Source: Blastomussa wellsi
Lineage: Eukaryota; Cnidaria; Anthozoa; Scleractinia; Plerogyridae
Direction of reading: 5' to 3'
NCBI GenBank assembly: GCA_947652115.1
Contig: OX393570.1
Coordinates: 7,205,915 to 7,269,914 of the forward strand
Length of the DNA stretch: 64,000 nt
This document shows positions 1 to 14,200 of this stretch, in pieces. The position numbers were made by a program, and so were the translations under genes. Below the pieces are notes generated by a model. It searched no databases. It saw only the letters and a program-made list of their open reading frames with translations, and was not told the DNA's origin. Each line of letters opens with the position of its first letter. Positions within the stretch are counted from its first letter, which is position 1.

Positions 1-21
1 GTCCACTTAAGCCCACTTCGC
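1..21 (-). CDS. Minus collagen exon 40 (partial at window edge)
   Basis: A cag acceptor at 22-24 opens an exon reading (G)EVGLSG in the phase 1 required by exon 39. It continues beyond position 1. Confidence 0.75.
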
Positions 22-1171
22 CTGCAACATAAAATAAAAATAACACATCAATTGAAACATTTCAATACTTCAATCGAAACATTTAACATTCGACTAAAGC
101 TTGAACTCGCTGGCATTCTTTACTATTATTACATGACTGGCTCTATGAGCTGTCAAGATGGAGCAAATCGCGTGCTGTGATTGGCTACCGGAGCGGGATG
201 GTCTGTGATCCTGTGATATCTGACATTTGCTGTGTTTGGCGTTTACTGGTGAAGTTTTGAACGACTAGTAGATTTATACTAAAACAATTAGATTATTCGC
301 TCTCGATTTCTATACGCGATAGTTGACTCGGACTTGTGAAGTTTTGAACGACTAGCAGATTTATACAAAAACAATTAGATTATTCGCTCTCGATTTCTAT
401 GTGTGATAGTTGACTCGGGAAAGAGAGTTTTGACAGTAAGAAAAACACTAAATGACTTTTGAGTATCGAGAGATCCGTACGTTGTTAACTTGTTTTCGAA
501 GTCACCTTCGTGGTTTCTTAAAGGGGCACTGTCATGGTATTTTGGCATCATTTTAAAATATTGAAATATGTTCTTGCATCAATGGAAATCCAAAAATAAT
601 GGTGTAGTTTTGTTACCTAGGACTATATCACGACATTGAAACTGTTTATTGCCGCCTACCACGTAGGATGGCAAGGATGGCAGTGGATTGAACTTTGAAA
701 AAACTTGCCAGTTTGAAAAAATATTGCCAGAAGTCCATTATGGTTTGTGAGCCTCATTTTCTTTGATATCTTCCTGTTTGGAGCATATGGAGCACAAGTA
801 AAGGTACCAGGTAATCATTTTAGCAATGAATGAAGCAACGAATGAAGCGAACGAACAGCAAAACCCCTGTGACAGTGCTCCTTTAAACTCCCTATTACTT
901 TCTGGAAGACCGGTACTAGAGAGAAAGCCAGGCAAGTTACCGCCGGTGAGCGCTGTAGGGCGCTACTTCAAGCCTGAATTTGAAAAATTATTACCCTTTT
1001 TCACCGGCCTCCGATTAACAACATATTTCGCCATGTCATGGCCAAGCTTGGGCTTGATTCTACGAATTTACTCCGAGAAAAGTGAAGCGTAAGTCCTCTA
1101 TGTAGGTTTTAAAATATGATCTGTAGCAGAATCTGTGACGAGCGGAATTTAAAACTGCTTAACATGCATAG

Positions 1172-1216
<45 letters not shown>

Positions 1217-4200
1217 GTATAACAATATAATTTGGTTTTATCAACTGGGTTGATAATGTCAATTGGCCACCGTAAAGAGATTCAAGTGCTAGCACTTGAA
1301 TCTCTTTACGGTGGCCAATTGACATTATCAACCCAGTTGATAAAACCAAATTATATTGCTTAACATGCAGCTCGTTTAAAATCAGGCAATCCCGGGCTCC
1401 CAGGCAGGGTTGGGGGTTTGAAACGCAACGGTCGCGGGACGTTCATTGGCTGATTTTGAATAAGCTGATTTAAAATTCCTTAAACAGTGTCAATTAAGAC
1501 CCCTGAACTATCCGAACGATATTGCATTAAACTTCCGTTTTCTTTTGGTAAGATGCTACCAGGAGCCATAATCGGGATGGTGACCATAAGTCCTGAGATA
1601 CAAATGCACCTATTTTTAGAACAAACTGTGCCATCATCTTCAATGCTATAATCATACTCGCACAGATCCACGCAAATGTGCGACATCGTACGCTAACTCG
1701 TGTCTTTGAGTCCAAGGATTCTACTTTTCCCAAACAAAGTTGACGACATCGTACGCTAACTCATGTCTTTGAGTCCAAGGATTCTACTTTTCCCAAACAA
1801 AGTTGACGACATCGTACGCTAACTCATGTCTTTGAGTCCAAGGATTCTACTTTTCCCAAACAAAGTTGACGACATCGTACGCTAACTCATGTCTTTGAGT
1901 CCAAGGATTCTACTTTTCCCAAAACAAAGTTGACGACATCGTACGCTAACTCATGTCTTTGAGTCCAAGGATTCTACTTTTCCCAAAACAAAGTTGACGA
2001 CATCGTACGCTAACTCATGTCTTTGAGTCCAAGGATTCTACTTTGCCCAAACAAAGTTGACGACATCGTACGCTAACTCGTGTCTTTGAGTCCAAGGATT
2101 CTACTTTGCCCAAACAAAGTTGACGACATCGTACGCTAACTCGTGTCTTTGAGTCCAAGGATTCTACTTTGCCCAAACAAAGTTGACGACATCGTACGCT
2201 AACTCGTGTCTTCGAGTCCAAGGATTCTACTTTGCCCAAACAAAGTTGACGACATCGTACGCTAACTCGTGTCTTCGAGTCCAAGGATTCTACTTTGCCC
2301 AAACAAAGTTGACGACATCGTACGCTAACTCGTGTCTTTGAGTCCAAGGATTCTACTTTGCCCAAACAAAGTTGACGACATCGTACGCTAACTCATGTCT
2401 TTGAGTCCAAGGATTCTACTTTGCCCAAACAAAGTTGACGACATCGTACGCTAACTCGTGTCTTTGAGTCCAAGGATTCTACTTTGCCCAAACAAAGTTG
2501 ACGACATCGTACGCTAACTCGTGTCTTTGAGTCCAAGGATTCTACTTTGCCCAAACAAAGTTGACGACATCGTACGCTAACTCGTGTCTTTGAGTCCGAG
2601 GATTCTACTTTGCCCAAACAAAGTTGACGACATCGTACGCTAACTCGTGTTTTTGAGTCCAAGGATTCTACTTTGCCCAAACAAAGTTGACGACATCGTA
2701 CGCTAACTCATGTCTTTGAGTCCAAGGATTCTACTTTGCCCAAACAAAGTTGACGACATCGAACGCTAACTTATGTCTTTGGGTCCAGCGACTCTATTTT
2801 CCAATATACGTTTTGCCCAAACAAAGTTGATGAAAACTTATGCTATCTCATATCTCTGGGTCCAGGGACTCTATTTACCCATCATGTATTTTTTCCCCAA
2901 ACAAAGTTGATGACAACTTATTAATGCTATCTCACATCTTTAGGTCCAGGGAGTCTAATTACCCATCATGTATTTTTTGTCCAAACAAAGTTGATGACAA
3001 CTTAAATTTAAAACAAACCCCCATCGAACATGATACAAACAACCTCTCTCCTACGACTGTCACCGCCAAAACCGCTCGCAAACAACTTGTTCTCGCAAAG
3101 TTTATCCCTCCAAATGTAGAATTGAAACTGGTTGAAAAACTACTTCCTGTTAAAGCCATCTACGAATTACCTTTTAAGGTTACGTTGGAAAACAAGCTAA
3201 GATGTTTCCAATATAAGATAATCCACAACATTTTACCTACTAATAGTAGACTTCACAAAATGAAGCTAAAAACTTCTCCTAGTTGTGATAGATGTAGCTG
3301 TCCATATGAAAATTTAATTCATTTGTTGCATGAATGCTCTACAGTACAAACGTTTTAACTCAAGGTTATTGCATGGTGGAATGAAAAACGGTCAGAAAAT
3401 ATCACTTTAAACTTATGCTTACTCATACCTTTGGGTCCAGGGTTGCCATTTTCACCTCTCATACCCTCACTTCCAGCTGTTCCCGCTAAGCCTGCATCGC
3501 CCCTATCTCCCTTCGGGCCATTGGGTCCATCAAGGCCCCTTGCTCCTTTGACTCCTCTCGCACCAACTTCTCCATCATTTCCTGGAATTCCTGCTTCACC
3601 TGGGATCCCTGGCATGCCTGGAATTCCTGGTTCTCCTGGGGGACCTGTGGCACCTGGTTCACCAACATCCCCTGTGCCGCACAGAACAAAACATTACCAA
3701 TAAACAAGGCAGTTTGCAATCTAGTTGGATTTTTTAACTTAACAGTGTGTGCTCTCGTTGGCTTCTTTGAGATCACATGTCATCACATAGCTGTTTCCTA
3801 CCAAACGTCTCTTAGCACTGAGGCAACATAAGTAAGCAAGTAACATTGCAAAATCTATGATGTCAGTGTGTAACCCGCAAATGTTGACTGACGATTTGTT
3901 TAATAGTATAACTTTGTTGCAATATATAACGTAGTATAATATAGATAAGATACTGCGCGCGCTCTGATTGGTCAAAAACCCATATTTTATCACATAAAAT
4001 TCTGAGTAAAGCTGCAGAAATTGTTGAGGAAGCTTCCAAGCTCGAGAGGAAAGTAGAAAAAGCGAAATTAAATTGCTTCAATTTATCGCTCGTGCGTGTT
4101 TGCTGTTTTTACTTGGGGCCTATAAAATTTACATCACAAAGCAAATAAAGACGCCCAAGCGATGTATTATACTGCCATAAAACACTCTGGACATTTCAGA

Positions 4201-7200
4201 ACACTCGAGAAATAAAGAAAACACTCGCCTGCGGCTCGTCTTTTCTACATTCCCTCGTGTTCTCAAATGCCCGTCGTGTTTTATGACAGTATAATACATG
4301 GCTTAGGCTAGACCACTATATAGTAATAGTCACTTGGCGTGACGCCTGACCAGCTTTTAGATTAATGGTGATGATGTCTCGTCCCCAGGAAACTTTTAAT
4401 TTAGCATCCCTGCAATCCCAACATTGGCCTACACTTTGGGAGGAAATGAGATATATATTCCACCACTATGATCCCTTTTCCCACACAGGAAAAATAGCAA
4501 CTTCATTGCTTTTCAAGCCCGAAAAGGCTATGGGTACTTGATATACGTTTTCTATACTCTTTAATTGGCTCCATCTGGAGTAAAGGAGACTGGTTGTATA
4601 CAGCTCACGAATCACCTGCAAATGTTACACGCTTCAGTTGCCATAGTTACCCAATCAGAATACAATGTTTCTTGATCTTGCCATTAAAGGGACACTGTCA
4701 CGAAAAATTTGCTTAAAACTGTTATAAATCCACGAAATGGTTCCTAACTTTATGTAATAAGAACTTAATTAGCTCTAACTAAATGATTAAAAGCAATTTC
4801 ATGAAAAAGTCCACACTGCGCAACAGTTTTGCAAAATTTTAACCCACTAATGGGTTCTAATCATTTGTCGAGCACTGCTCTACAAAATAAAACCATCATT
4901 GTTCAGCCCAGAGGCCAAAACCCTGCAGAGGCATGACCTAATAGGTGTGCACATACCAAGTTCACCGAAAGGTCCAACAGCTCCAGACTCTCCTTGCTGG
5001 CCTGCGTCCCCTGTGTCGCCATTTAATCCAGGCATACCAGGCATACCAGGGTACCCAGGCTCTCCTGGGTCGCCGGCAGGAAGAGAAACACCTTCTGCTG
5101 GGGGTGGGCCTGGATCGCCCTTTTGCCCTTTGACTCCAGCAATACCTAAAAAATATTAAGTTGTTGTTACACAAACACAGATCAGCCTGTGTACGGACAC
5201 AGCTGCTGGCAAACACAGCTTGTCATATTAAAGCTTTATGACACTTATTCAGTATGGAGGTAAGTCAGAAGGCCAACAATGTCTCTACGCGGAAAATTTA
5301 ACATAATTATTCCCTTTTCACAGCAGCAGTTTAACTTACCAGGTGGCCCCGGCTCACCAGGGGTGCTATTTCCAGGGGGGCCGGGCAGTCCATCTTCCCC
5401 AGTAATTCCTGGGAGCCCATCAAAGCCGGGCAGTCCATCCATTCCCTTTTCACCACGCTTCCCTTTTTCTCCTGGTACGTTAGCTCCAGGGTCTCCAAAA
5501 GGCCCTGCACAAACGAAAGGAAGTGAGTGCACAGATAGTTTGATGAGTAAGGTCATGGCTGAGCTCAAGATTCTAATTTGCAGTCTCAAATTAAATGAGA
5601 TGCACGGCTCTTTACAGTGTTACTGCCTTGGTTGGCAAGTGAAACACTTCAATAACGATACGTTTATATTAACCACCAACAAAAGTTATTTTGCAGGCTG
5701 AAATATTTAAAACAACAGGTCTTCTTCAGAGGAAACAGTCTACAGACCGTGCTGAATACTTAAGCGATTTGTTACACCCTTAAGCGATTTGTTACACCCT
5801 TTAATTGTACAGTTCAGGGGAGTGAGCAAACTCAATATAGGAATTCTAGGCCACAATCACATGATAATGCTACAACCACAAAACCTGTAAAAAAGGGGGT
5901 TTCCTATGAAACATGTCTGAACACCCGTCTTCTTGTGAACGTATCTGATTTATGATTTAAGGTTAATTAAGGAAGCCAAACTACATATCAACGGAAAGGT
6001 TTTGAGTTGTAGAATTCGCAAAAAATATCTGTTATGCTGCTCATCCATCAACCTCGTTCCCAGGGTCTAGATGAGAGACCCTGGGAATGGGGTTGCCCGT
6101 CCATTTCATGAAAAGACGCCGGTAAACAGAAAACAACATACTGTTGTTCCGCCGAATTAAACGCGTATCAAAGGCAAACGCTGATGTAAAAGCACTGCAC
6201 CGTGTTAATCAACAAGCACCAATCTCTCAAAGCGAGTCAGGGATTTCCTGTATTCCGGTTAGTTATCTTTTTATAAACCCGTTAAGTTACAACATCGAAT
6301 AATTATTTTCCCGGCCTCGATGCGTTCGCAGCTACCAAAAGAAAAATATCCAAAACGTTATAAATCCCTGACACGCTTTTGTTCCACAATGCTAAATGAA
6401 TGTTCTGAACAAATTTCGTTAAAATCTGTCAATTCTACATACCCTAGTAATTCGCTTAAAGAGATGGCATTCTCGCCAAAAACTAAAGCGCGTTTTTGCT
6501 GTTCTAAGATTCGTAAATACGTCTCGCCTTCCGCGAGATATCAACAGAATGTGCCGCCAGCCAATCAGATGACGACAGCCATGGCGTTCACTGTGAGCGA
6601 AAAGAATTTCGCGCGAATTCTAGGACAATATCATCGTGTGTCAATCAAGTTATTTTCTTTCACATGTCTTAATACCGTATTCAAAGGCATGTTTATTTCG
6701 TTTGGGTTCGACGGTGATGTCTTCGATCGAAACCTAGAAGTTGCGAGCGATGCGTAAGACACAAATAACAGTCATGCTAATGAGGTTCTCGTAATAGGAG
6801 CAAAAAGGTCGCCAGGGAGCTGATACGCTATGAAGAGTATGACACCTAACTGTTTTATGAACTTTTATAAAAAAAAAACCTTTCGTCTAGATAACTCGTA
6901 CAGGTTTTAAGATTTTAACTTCTTTTTTGGGGAAATACAAGATACATGTATTGTAGCAATCTTCTTTTTAGTGTTAGAAAAAAAATTTCGCCAAAAGTAG
7001 CCTTCTGAAGGTATTGTGTAACCTTAAAAGGAATGAGATGTACATTTCCCTTTAGCATTGAAACTAGATAAAATTAATTATATTGCTAGCAAATCTTTTA
7101 CCTTGTACGCCCGTTAGTCCAGGAAAACCAATGACACCTTTTGGTCCAGCCAAACCAGGGGGACCTACGTCGCCATCCATTCCAGGAATTCCATCAAGTC

Positions 7201-10200
7201 CAACAGAACCAGCCTCACCTAAAAGAGAACAACAAAAATTGAATGGCATCTCCCAAAGCCTAGCTAGTGGCCTTTCATGGCTATTGGTGCTAACTCAGGT
7301 TTCTGTAGCAGAAACTTGGGATGCTAGTTTATCAGAGGCTATTCCCCAGCACGATTGCTCTAACAGTTTGTTGGTACCCTTTGACACTCTTGGGTGCAGA
7401 GAGACACTGAACTTTGAAAGTAAGGAATGCTCATCGCAGTGAATTTCAAATTTAAGCAATTGGAAGGAAGAAGCCTGACAAAATTGAGGGCTTCAACAGG
7501 ATTCGAACACGTGACCTCTGCGTATACCGGTGCGATGCTCTACCAGTCTACCAACTATGAAGCCACACATTGGGAGCAAGGTCAAGCTATTGAATTCATA
7601 TATTCCTGTGAAGGGTGAAATGATGTGAAGTATATGAAATAATTCATATTTTAACTGTGGATGTATATGAAATTGAGGAATGATCATAACAGTGAATTTC
7701 CAATTTAAGAAAGAAGCCCGAAAAAAACAGTGAAAAAATTCCTTTTTCAGGCTTCTTCGTTCTATTGGTTGAACTGGAAATGCGATGAACATTCCTCACT
7801 TTCATATACATCCGCAGTTCAAATATAAATTATTTCATATACTTCTCGTCCACGAATATAACACAATGAAACCTTTTCCCGTTGACATACCGGTAATTAT
7901 GTAAGAAATCTCAAATCATAACAGACTCTGGAGGAAGGGGGAGGGGAGTCCCATAGTTCAGAAATAGGTCGACATAGGCATTCAGTCTTGGTTAACGAAA
8001 AGGCCAAACCTTAAATATTGGACTTTCATGTTATGGTCAAATTGACAGTTGCCAAAACAAGGTATCTGCTTATCAAGCTGCTTACCACTGACCAGGTAAA
8101 TGGTTTTTCATTGGATTGCAGGCTCAAGTATTTTCACAATATTTATTAAGAACCAGCAAAAATTGTGGAGCTCTGCTTTTAGGCTTAGCTACATGTACAT
8201 CTATGTAATATTATTACACATAATGACCCTGTCAAGAAACAGAATCCAATGTGCCACCCATGAAGTCACCGTGTCTCCCCAAACATCACTACAAAGGTAA
8301 ACAAAAACAAGAGATGCCACAGTTCAGTTACCTGGATCTCCAATAGCTCCATTTTCTCCCAGCGGTCCAACTGCTCCTTTAGCTCCTGTAGCACCCTTAT
8401 CTCCCTGAACTCCAGCTGCCCCTTGAAAGCCGTCATCTCCTTTAAGCCCATCAATCCCGATCAAACCTTGTTCTCCTTGAGGGCCCGGGTCACCTGGTTC
8501 ACCTTTCATTCCTTTTGAGCCTGGTGTCGCTTCACCTGTCAACAACCACACAAAACAGCTGTCAGCGGCAACATTGTTTTATTACATTTTGAAGTAAGGA
8601 ATGACATCTAGACCTCAACTTTGGCCAGCGGAAGACCATACCCATAGATTGCCATACACTTCTTTTAAAGCCAGCTGTGTGAATTTGCATCTTCTACCTG
8701 AAGAGTTTCTTCATTTCAGTAACCTGCATTATCCTTCTCAAAAGTTCCACTCTACTTTTCTTTTCTGCTTGCTCCATTTAGAGCATTAATACTGACCTAA
8801 GCCAGGCTCTACCATTTACCTAATGATCTGAAATTTTTCCATTTCACCACATGCAACATTCCAATTTTTGATAGGGTTTAGAGGAATGGGAAAAATGCCA
8901 ATGTCAGTGAAGATGCAACCTGACACCTAGTAAGACTTTGTGGCTCACTTAACAATAGAGACATAACTGTACCTGGTGTTCCCTCATCCCCGGTAGGGCC
9001 TTTATCCCCCACCATGCCTTTAGGGCCTGGAGGTCCCGTTGGGCCTGCTGGACCGCGCGGACCTTGACTTCCTGGCATCCCTGGGAGACCATCAACACCT
9101 AAACCTCCTGGGATTCCTTTGACACCTTTTGGTCCATTTCTGCCAGGTTCACCAACCGGTCCTAAAGACAAATGCAAACAAAAAATAATGTTAATAGGGT
9201 TGTGAACTAAAGTTTTGGAGCACCCACAATCTGGCAAGCGACCTTCCAGCTGCCCTCCCCCACGAACATATTACATATTATAAAATACATTGTCGGACAT
9301 CTCAGGCTCAGATTGTTATTGATGTGCTGTTATCAGCAGCGGGATTCTTCTAGCTAGTGCAGGCATGGCCCTGAAGCAAAGGAAACAAATATTTTAAATC
9401 AACGGTTAAAATCCCAACTTGCAGGAGGCAGACCAGATGGCTATTTCCAAGACGTGACTGAGGGATTTGGACTTGGGACTACCTAGAAACAAATCCCAAT
9501 AGTGGCAGAGTGGAGGCCTTGAACCTGGGACCCCATCATTACTTGGTTGGGTGCAATTTCTTGTGCATCGCATTGTTTTTATAATTCACTTTGGGTTCTG
9601 CAGAGTTTATCGAGTTATTTAAGTTCATTGTGACTGACTAGTGTGATTGCTTCGATTTTGTTTCCTGATCCTTAATACTTAAAAAAGTTGATGAAATCAA
9701 TATGCGGATTGTGATTGGTCATGCAATAGCTGTGTAATTCACCATGTGCCTAGTGGTTCTGATTTTTAAGTTTTTTGTGTTTCTCCAACAACCAGTGTGG
9801 TTTGTTGTGTAAGGAATTCCAAAGCAAAAATTGATCGTCTGCATTTAGCACTCAGTGACCAAATAAAACTTCTACATGTATCAGTGCACAAGCAAATAGG
9901 AAGCTCCTGTAACATAAAAAAATACTAATAATCCTGCCAGTGTAAATTTGGGTGACATAGAAGTTTAGAAACATACATGCCCATATTGTTCAACAATGAC
10001 TCTCAGTCACTATTGATATGTATACAGAGAAAAAAATCTCAATTTAAACAAGTTATTGTTCTGTACACTTTTCAATACATACCTCTGCAGCTCTTTTCTA
10101 CTGTTGTCCTGATGAGCTCTAGAAGTTCATCAAAGCTTTTTGGAGTCAGTATGTCATTAGGGGACTCAACTAATGTAGACAGCTGATCCCTATCAACACT

Positions 10201-11190
10201 TCCAATGCCAATTGCAATTACTTTCACACCCTTCCTCTTGATTGGTTGAATAGCATCAATAAGAGGTGTTTGATCAGGAACACGATCTGTCCCTGTCTGG
10301 TTACCATCTGTTAGCAGGACCATGACCTACCGAGTGGGAGAATAGTCATTGTACTGTAAACACACACCCCAAAATCATTAACAAATTCTTCTGATATGTA
10401 CACTTGCTCCCACCCCAAATTGTTCAATTGGAATAGTTTGCAGTACTGTAAGTACCAGTAGTTATCAGACAGGAATACCAAGTCCATTTTAGCAGTGAAA
10501 CACTTGTGGTACTCAAATCCCCACAATAATTCAATTTCTCATTTGACCAATGACCACTCTTGGTCAAACCAAATTGCTGCATTTGGTTTGCTTCCCCTGA
10601 CGGTTTGAAGTGCCAGGATATGGATGCTTTTTTCAGTTTTTCTTAAAAAGTAGGTATACAGGGACTTAAATTGCACCTTTGTCCTGGTTCCCAATGTGAC
10701 TAAAAATTGCAGTGGTGACCAGAATTTTACAAATGGTTGCCAGTGGGTGACCATTAACTATTTCCGGGATTACTTCACCGTGATACATGTGATACGCAAA
10801 TACCTCAAAGCTAAATTTACATTAACTTTGAATTTCGACTAAGGTGCTATTACACAACATTTTATCTTGAAAAAAAAAACTACACAACTTACTGCCTCCA
10901 AGAAATGAACAAAGCTACCGCCTGCGACAACAGAGAACATATAATCTACCACGCTCGCGCACAGACCGGTTTAGTCTGTCCTTTGTGTATGCAATGTCAA
11001 GAGATGCCAGAGCAACATACAACGCGTAGTACATAGCTAGTGACTTTATAATTTTAATCCTATTAGATACTTATATTTTATATCATGTATATATGATTGT
11101 AATTATTTTTAACATTTACTTATTTATATATTTCTCTGTAAAATACGCAATTCAGTCTGGTGACTGCGATGTATTTCTGATGTATTTCAG

Positions 11191-11222
<32 letters not shown>

Positions 11223-14200
11223 CACTGACATAAAATTTACATTTCCTTGCCAGTAACTGACTTATCATGTTACCACTAATTCTGAAATATATTTAAAAGG
11301 GATTTTCCTGTTAATCTACGATTGCAGAAAGTTTCCGTCGCTAGAAGGAGGAAAAATTTTGGTAAGAATACCCAACCACTTATTTGCATATTGTGTTATT
11401 CCTTATTCTAAAAATGGTGCTGACACATGTAAACAAAGTGGACCGAATTGGCCAGGTATTCTGAAGTTTCTACAAAATTTAGTACTGGTAATAACCAGAG
11501 ATTAGATGAATGCATTCAACCTAAGTTGGATACCACCAGGAACAACAAAGCCTGGCAGTGGCAAGAGGCAGTTTATGCCGCAATAGGGGGCAAAGAGGAT
11601 AAATGAGAGAGGCATGACACAATTCTTTTGCAGAAAGATGACATGACCAGGCAAATCTATGTCTGCCTACATCAAGAGGAGTTAATTTCATAGGATAAAT
11701 TAAATCTATGAGATTTTACTGTCATGCCAGTAAAATATAGTTAATGGAGTGTGATGTACGTTCTCAAGGAGTTGTTCATGGTGGCATCGCTCTCTATAGA
11801 GCTATTGAGCAGTAGTATTACAAAGGTCAGCAAACTGTAAGCTTTGTTACCTTCAGAGCCTTATAACGAACCACAGCATTAGTGCAAAGTATTAAAGCGA
11901 TATTCATGGTTAAGACGTTACATGTGATAGGGTAAGCTGTTCGGTAGTACAGCCTTTTCTACTGTCTTTCTCAGCAGATGAACGTCCACATATAAACTGT
12001 TCAGAGTCCATTTTGAGTAAATCTATCGTTAATTTTCCCTCCCTCCCTCCCTTTGGAGACGATTGGGTCATGTATTCCTACATAATAAACAAGGGGTCAC
12101 TCCTGTGTGGTGCCGTTAAGTCTGCACAGGGACTTCCCCCAACATCGCTTTCTAACTGATACTCTTGTCCAATCCAGCATGTGCTGTCTGTCATTCAGCT
12201 CATAGTGCTGGGGAGATAGTGAGGTTGTTTTGTCACGATATCGCCGGAAGTCGCAAGGGCTAACCAAACGCAAGGCAGTATTCTCCCATAAACGCCATCA
12301 CGGGTTGTTTGAATTTGATTAATAGCTCTGGTTCAATTGCAAGTCACCACAGTTAACTTACTTTCGGTAAGAATAATGACATAAAATATTTGTTAAATCC
12401 CTTTATTTGAAGGGATTTAATAAATGTAAAAATATTTGTATTGAAAATCTAGACATTACTGCATAGCGTTCATGTTCACTACGCATATTTATTCTGTACA
12501 TTTGTTCAGATAAATCATAAACATTGATTTCCTAGGCAAAATCAAAGGATCAAATATTCTGTGAATATTACACACTGAATAGCACAATAGAGCACATATT
12601 CAAATGATCGATAAAGGCTAAACTACAGAATACAGGGTCGCTTTATATTTGCATGTGTGAAAATAGATTGAAAATTTTGGGCTTTCGAGTAAAGCCAAGA
12701 TGTAGTGTTGAGAACCTAGTGTTCCCATGGATGTTTCCAGACATATGTAAATGAAGTGAACCGAAGTGGCAGTATTGTCCTCGTGTGAAATGCATAGCCT
12801 GTTTACTATAAAAAAAAGCGCACAAGCCCACAAATCAACTCACAGTTTCCACTGTTTTTACGACATTCAGTCACTGACAAAAACTCGCCTTCACTACACG
12901 ATCACCCTGTCGTGTTTTTATGTCATATTCCTTATCAGTTTAACTTCAGGCACATGTTTCAATCATTTCATTGAGTAAAAATGACCAAAAATGTTTTCCA
13001 AATGACTCTTCTGCTCCAAGAAACTGAACGGGTCCACCGATCATGAACCCAGGCTCGCACCGTGGGTATGTACGTTAAAGCTAGGCCAATATAATGAAAG
13101 CAAGGCAATTTGCTTCAGCCCAAAGTTCTCCCTTTGTATACTGTATACGCAGGACACCCAGTATGTGCACAGGAACCACACATAATTAGGCCAAAAAGTG
13201 CATTTCGAACCCTGGTATAAGGTAGGTTTCTGCAAGGTAACAAAGGATTACAGCCAAGCTGGAAAGGTTCTAACTAAGGAATCATTAGTAAAGGCTCTAA
13301 TAATCTGAAATTACAGTTTCAGGCAGTTCCACTCACTGAATGTTCCAAAAAACCAATGCAATACAACACTATTCAGACATTCAAACAAATTATTAACAAT
13401 AATTGAAAACTGACACACTTTACCTTTCTTGAAGTGTTTCTCATTCCTCCCTCTGGTGTAAATAATTGTTCAGTGGCGACTATCAGTGCCGAATCAATTC
13501 GCGTTATACCAGAAGTGTGAGGTATTTCATCCACAAGATTTTTAATCTCGTCCTTGTCATAGGATTCATTAAAGCTAAATTGCATTATGGCTTTTGTGCT
13601 GTATTCGATAAGGCCAACATGAGTGAGGTCAGGGCCAATACTGAGATAGTCAACTACACCCTTAATAAACTGTTTCAATTTTATGAATTCCTCTGGCAGA
13701 ATGCTACCAGATGCATCAACAAGAAATGCATAATCAGCATTTTCTTGACCACACACTAAAAAATAAAAGGAAATAGAAACAATAATAGATTACGATAAAA
13801 TATCAGATGTGCAAACCTCGTGCAGAACTCTTTCAGTATGCAAATGAATTGAGTTCATACAGGTTTATACCCTAAACTTCACTTTTGTAGGCTGGTTACT
13901 CAAATACTATGGCTATGTGGTGTCTCACACAAGAAAACCTCTTGTGGACCGTGGGCTTATACAAGCTGTTTTACTTCCATGTCAAAATACCACTGCACTC
14001 ACTAACTCCTACTTATGCCCTTGGGTACAAAATGCCATGAACTACCCTGCATGGCTGTAGAAATTGTAGTTCTCATCACTCAACAAACAAGGTTCACTTA
14101 CAAATGACGCCAGTCTTGCCCTTCTGCCCCTGAGGTCCTGGATTGCCTGGATTTCCAACTGCGCCGATATCGCCTGGAGGGCCAGGGGGTCCAGTACTGC

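Noticed and set aside
2015..2680. Minus-strand ORFs of repeated [10 protein letters not shown] units as a repeat protein gene
   Set aside because: They arise because the tandem period is 63 bp. There is no independent start, domain or splice support.
1681..2816. Regular repeat resembling a CRISPR array
   Set aside because: Units are contiguous with no unique spacers, in an animal gene intron.
2840..3003. N-terminal part of the 172-codon plus ORF as LINE coding sequence
   Set aside because: This part is diverged minisatellite that happens to be in frame; LINE similarity starts later, at about 3080.
3431..3703. Proline-rich plus-strand ORF (also at 4899-5159, 5279-5701, 19854-20189 and 23546-23944)
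   Set aside because: These are antisense readings of Gly-X-Y exons, which give Pro/Gly-rich peptides. The minus strand has the splice sites and register.
7489..7564. tRNA gene on the minus strand
   Set aside because: The anticodon stem does not pair properly and it is joined to SINE sequence.
10083..13755. vWA exons as a separate integrin- or matrilin-like gene
   Set aside because: Phases on both sides join exactly to Gly-X-Y exons on the same strand, and no signal peptide or start is present nearby.
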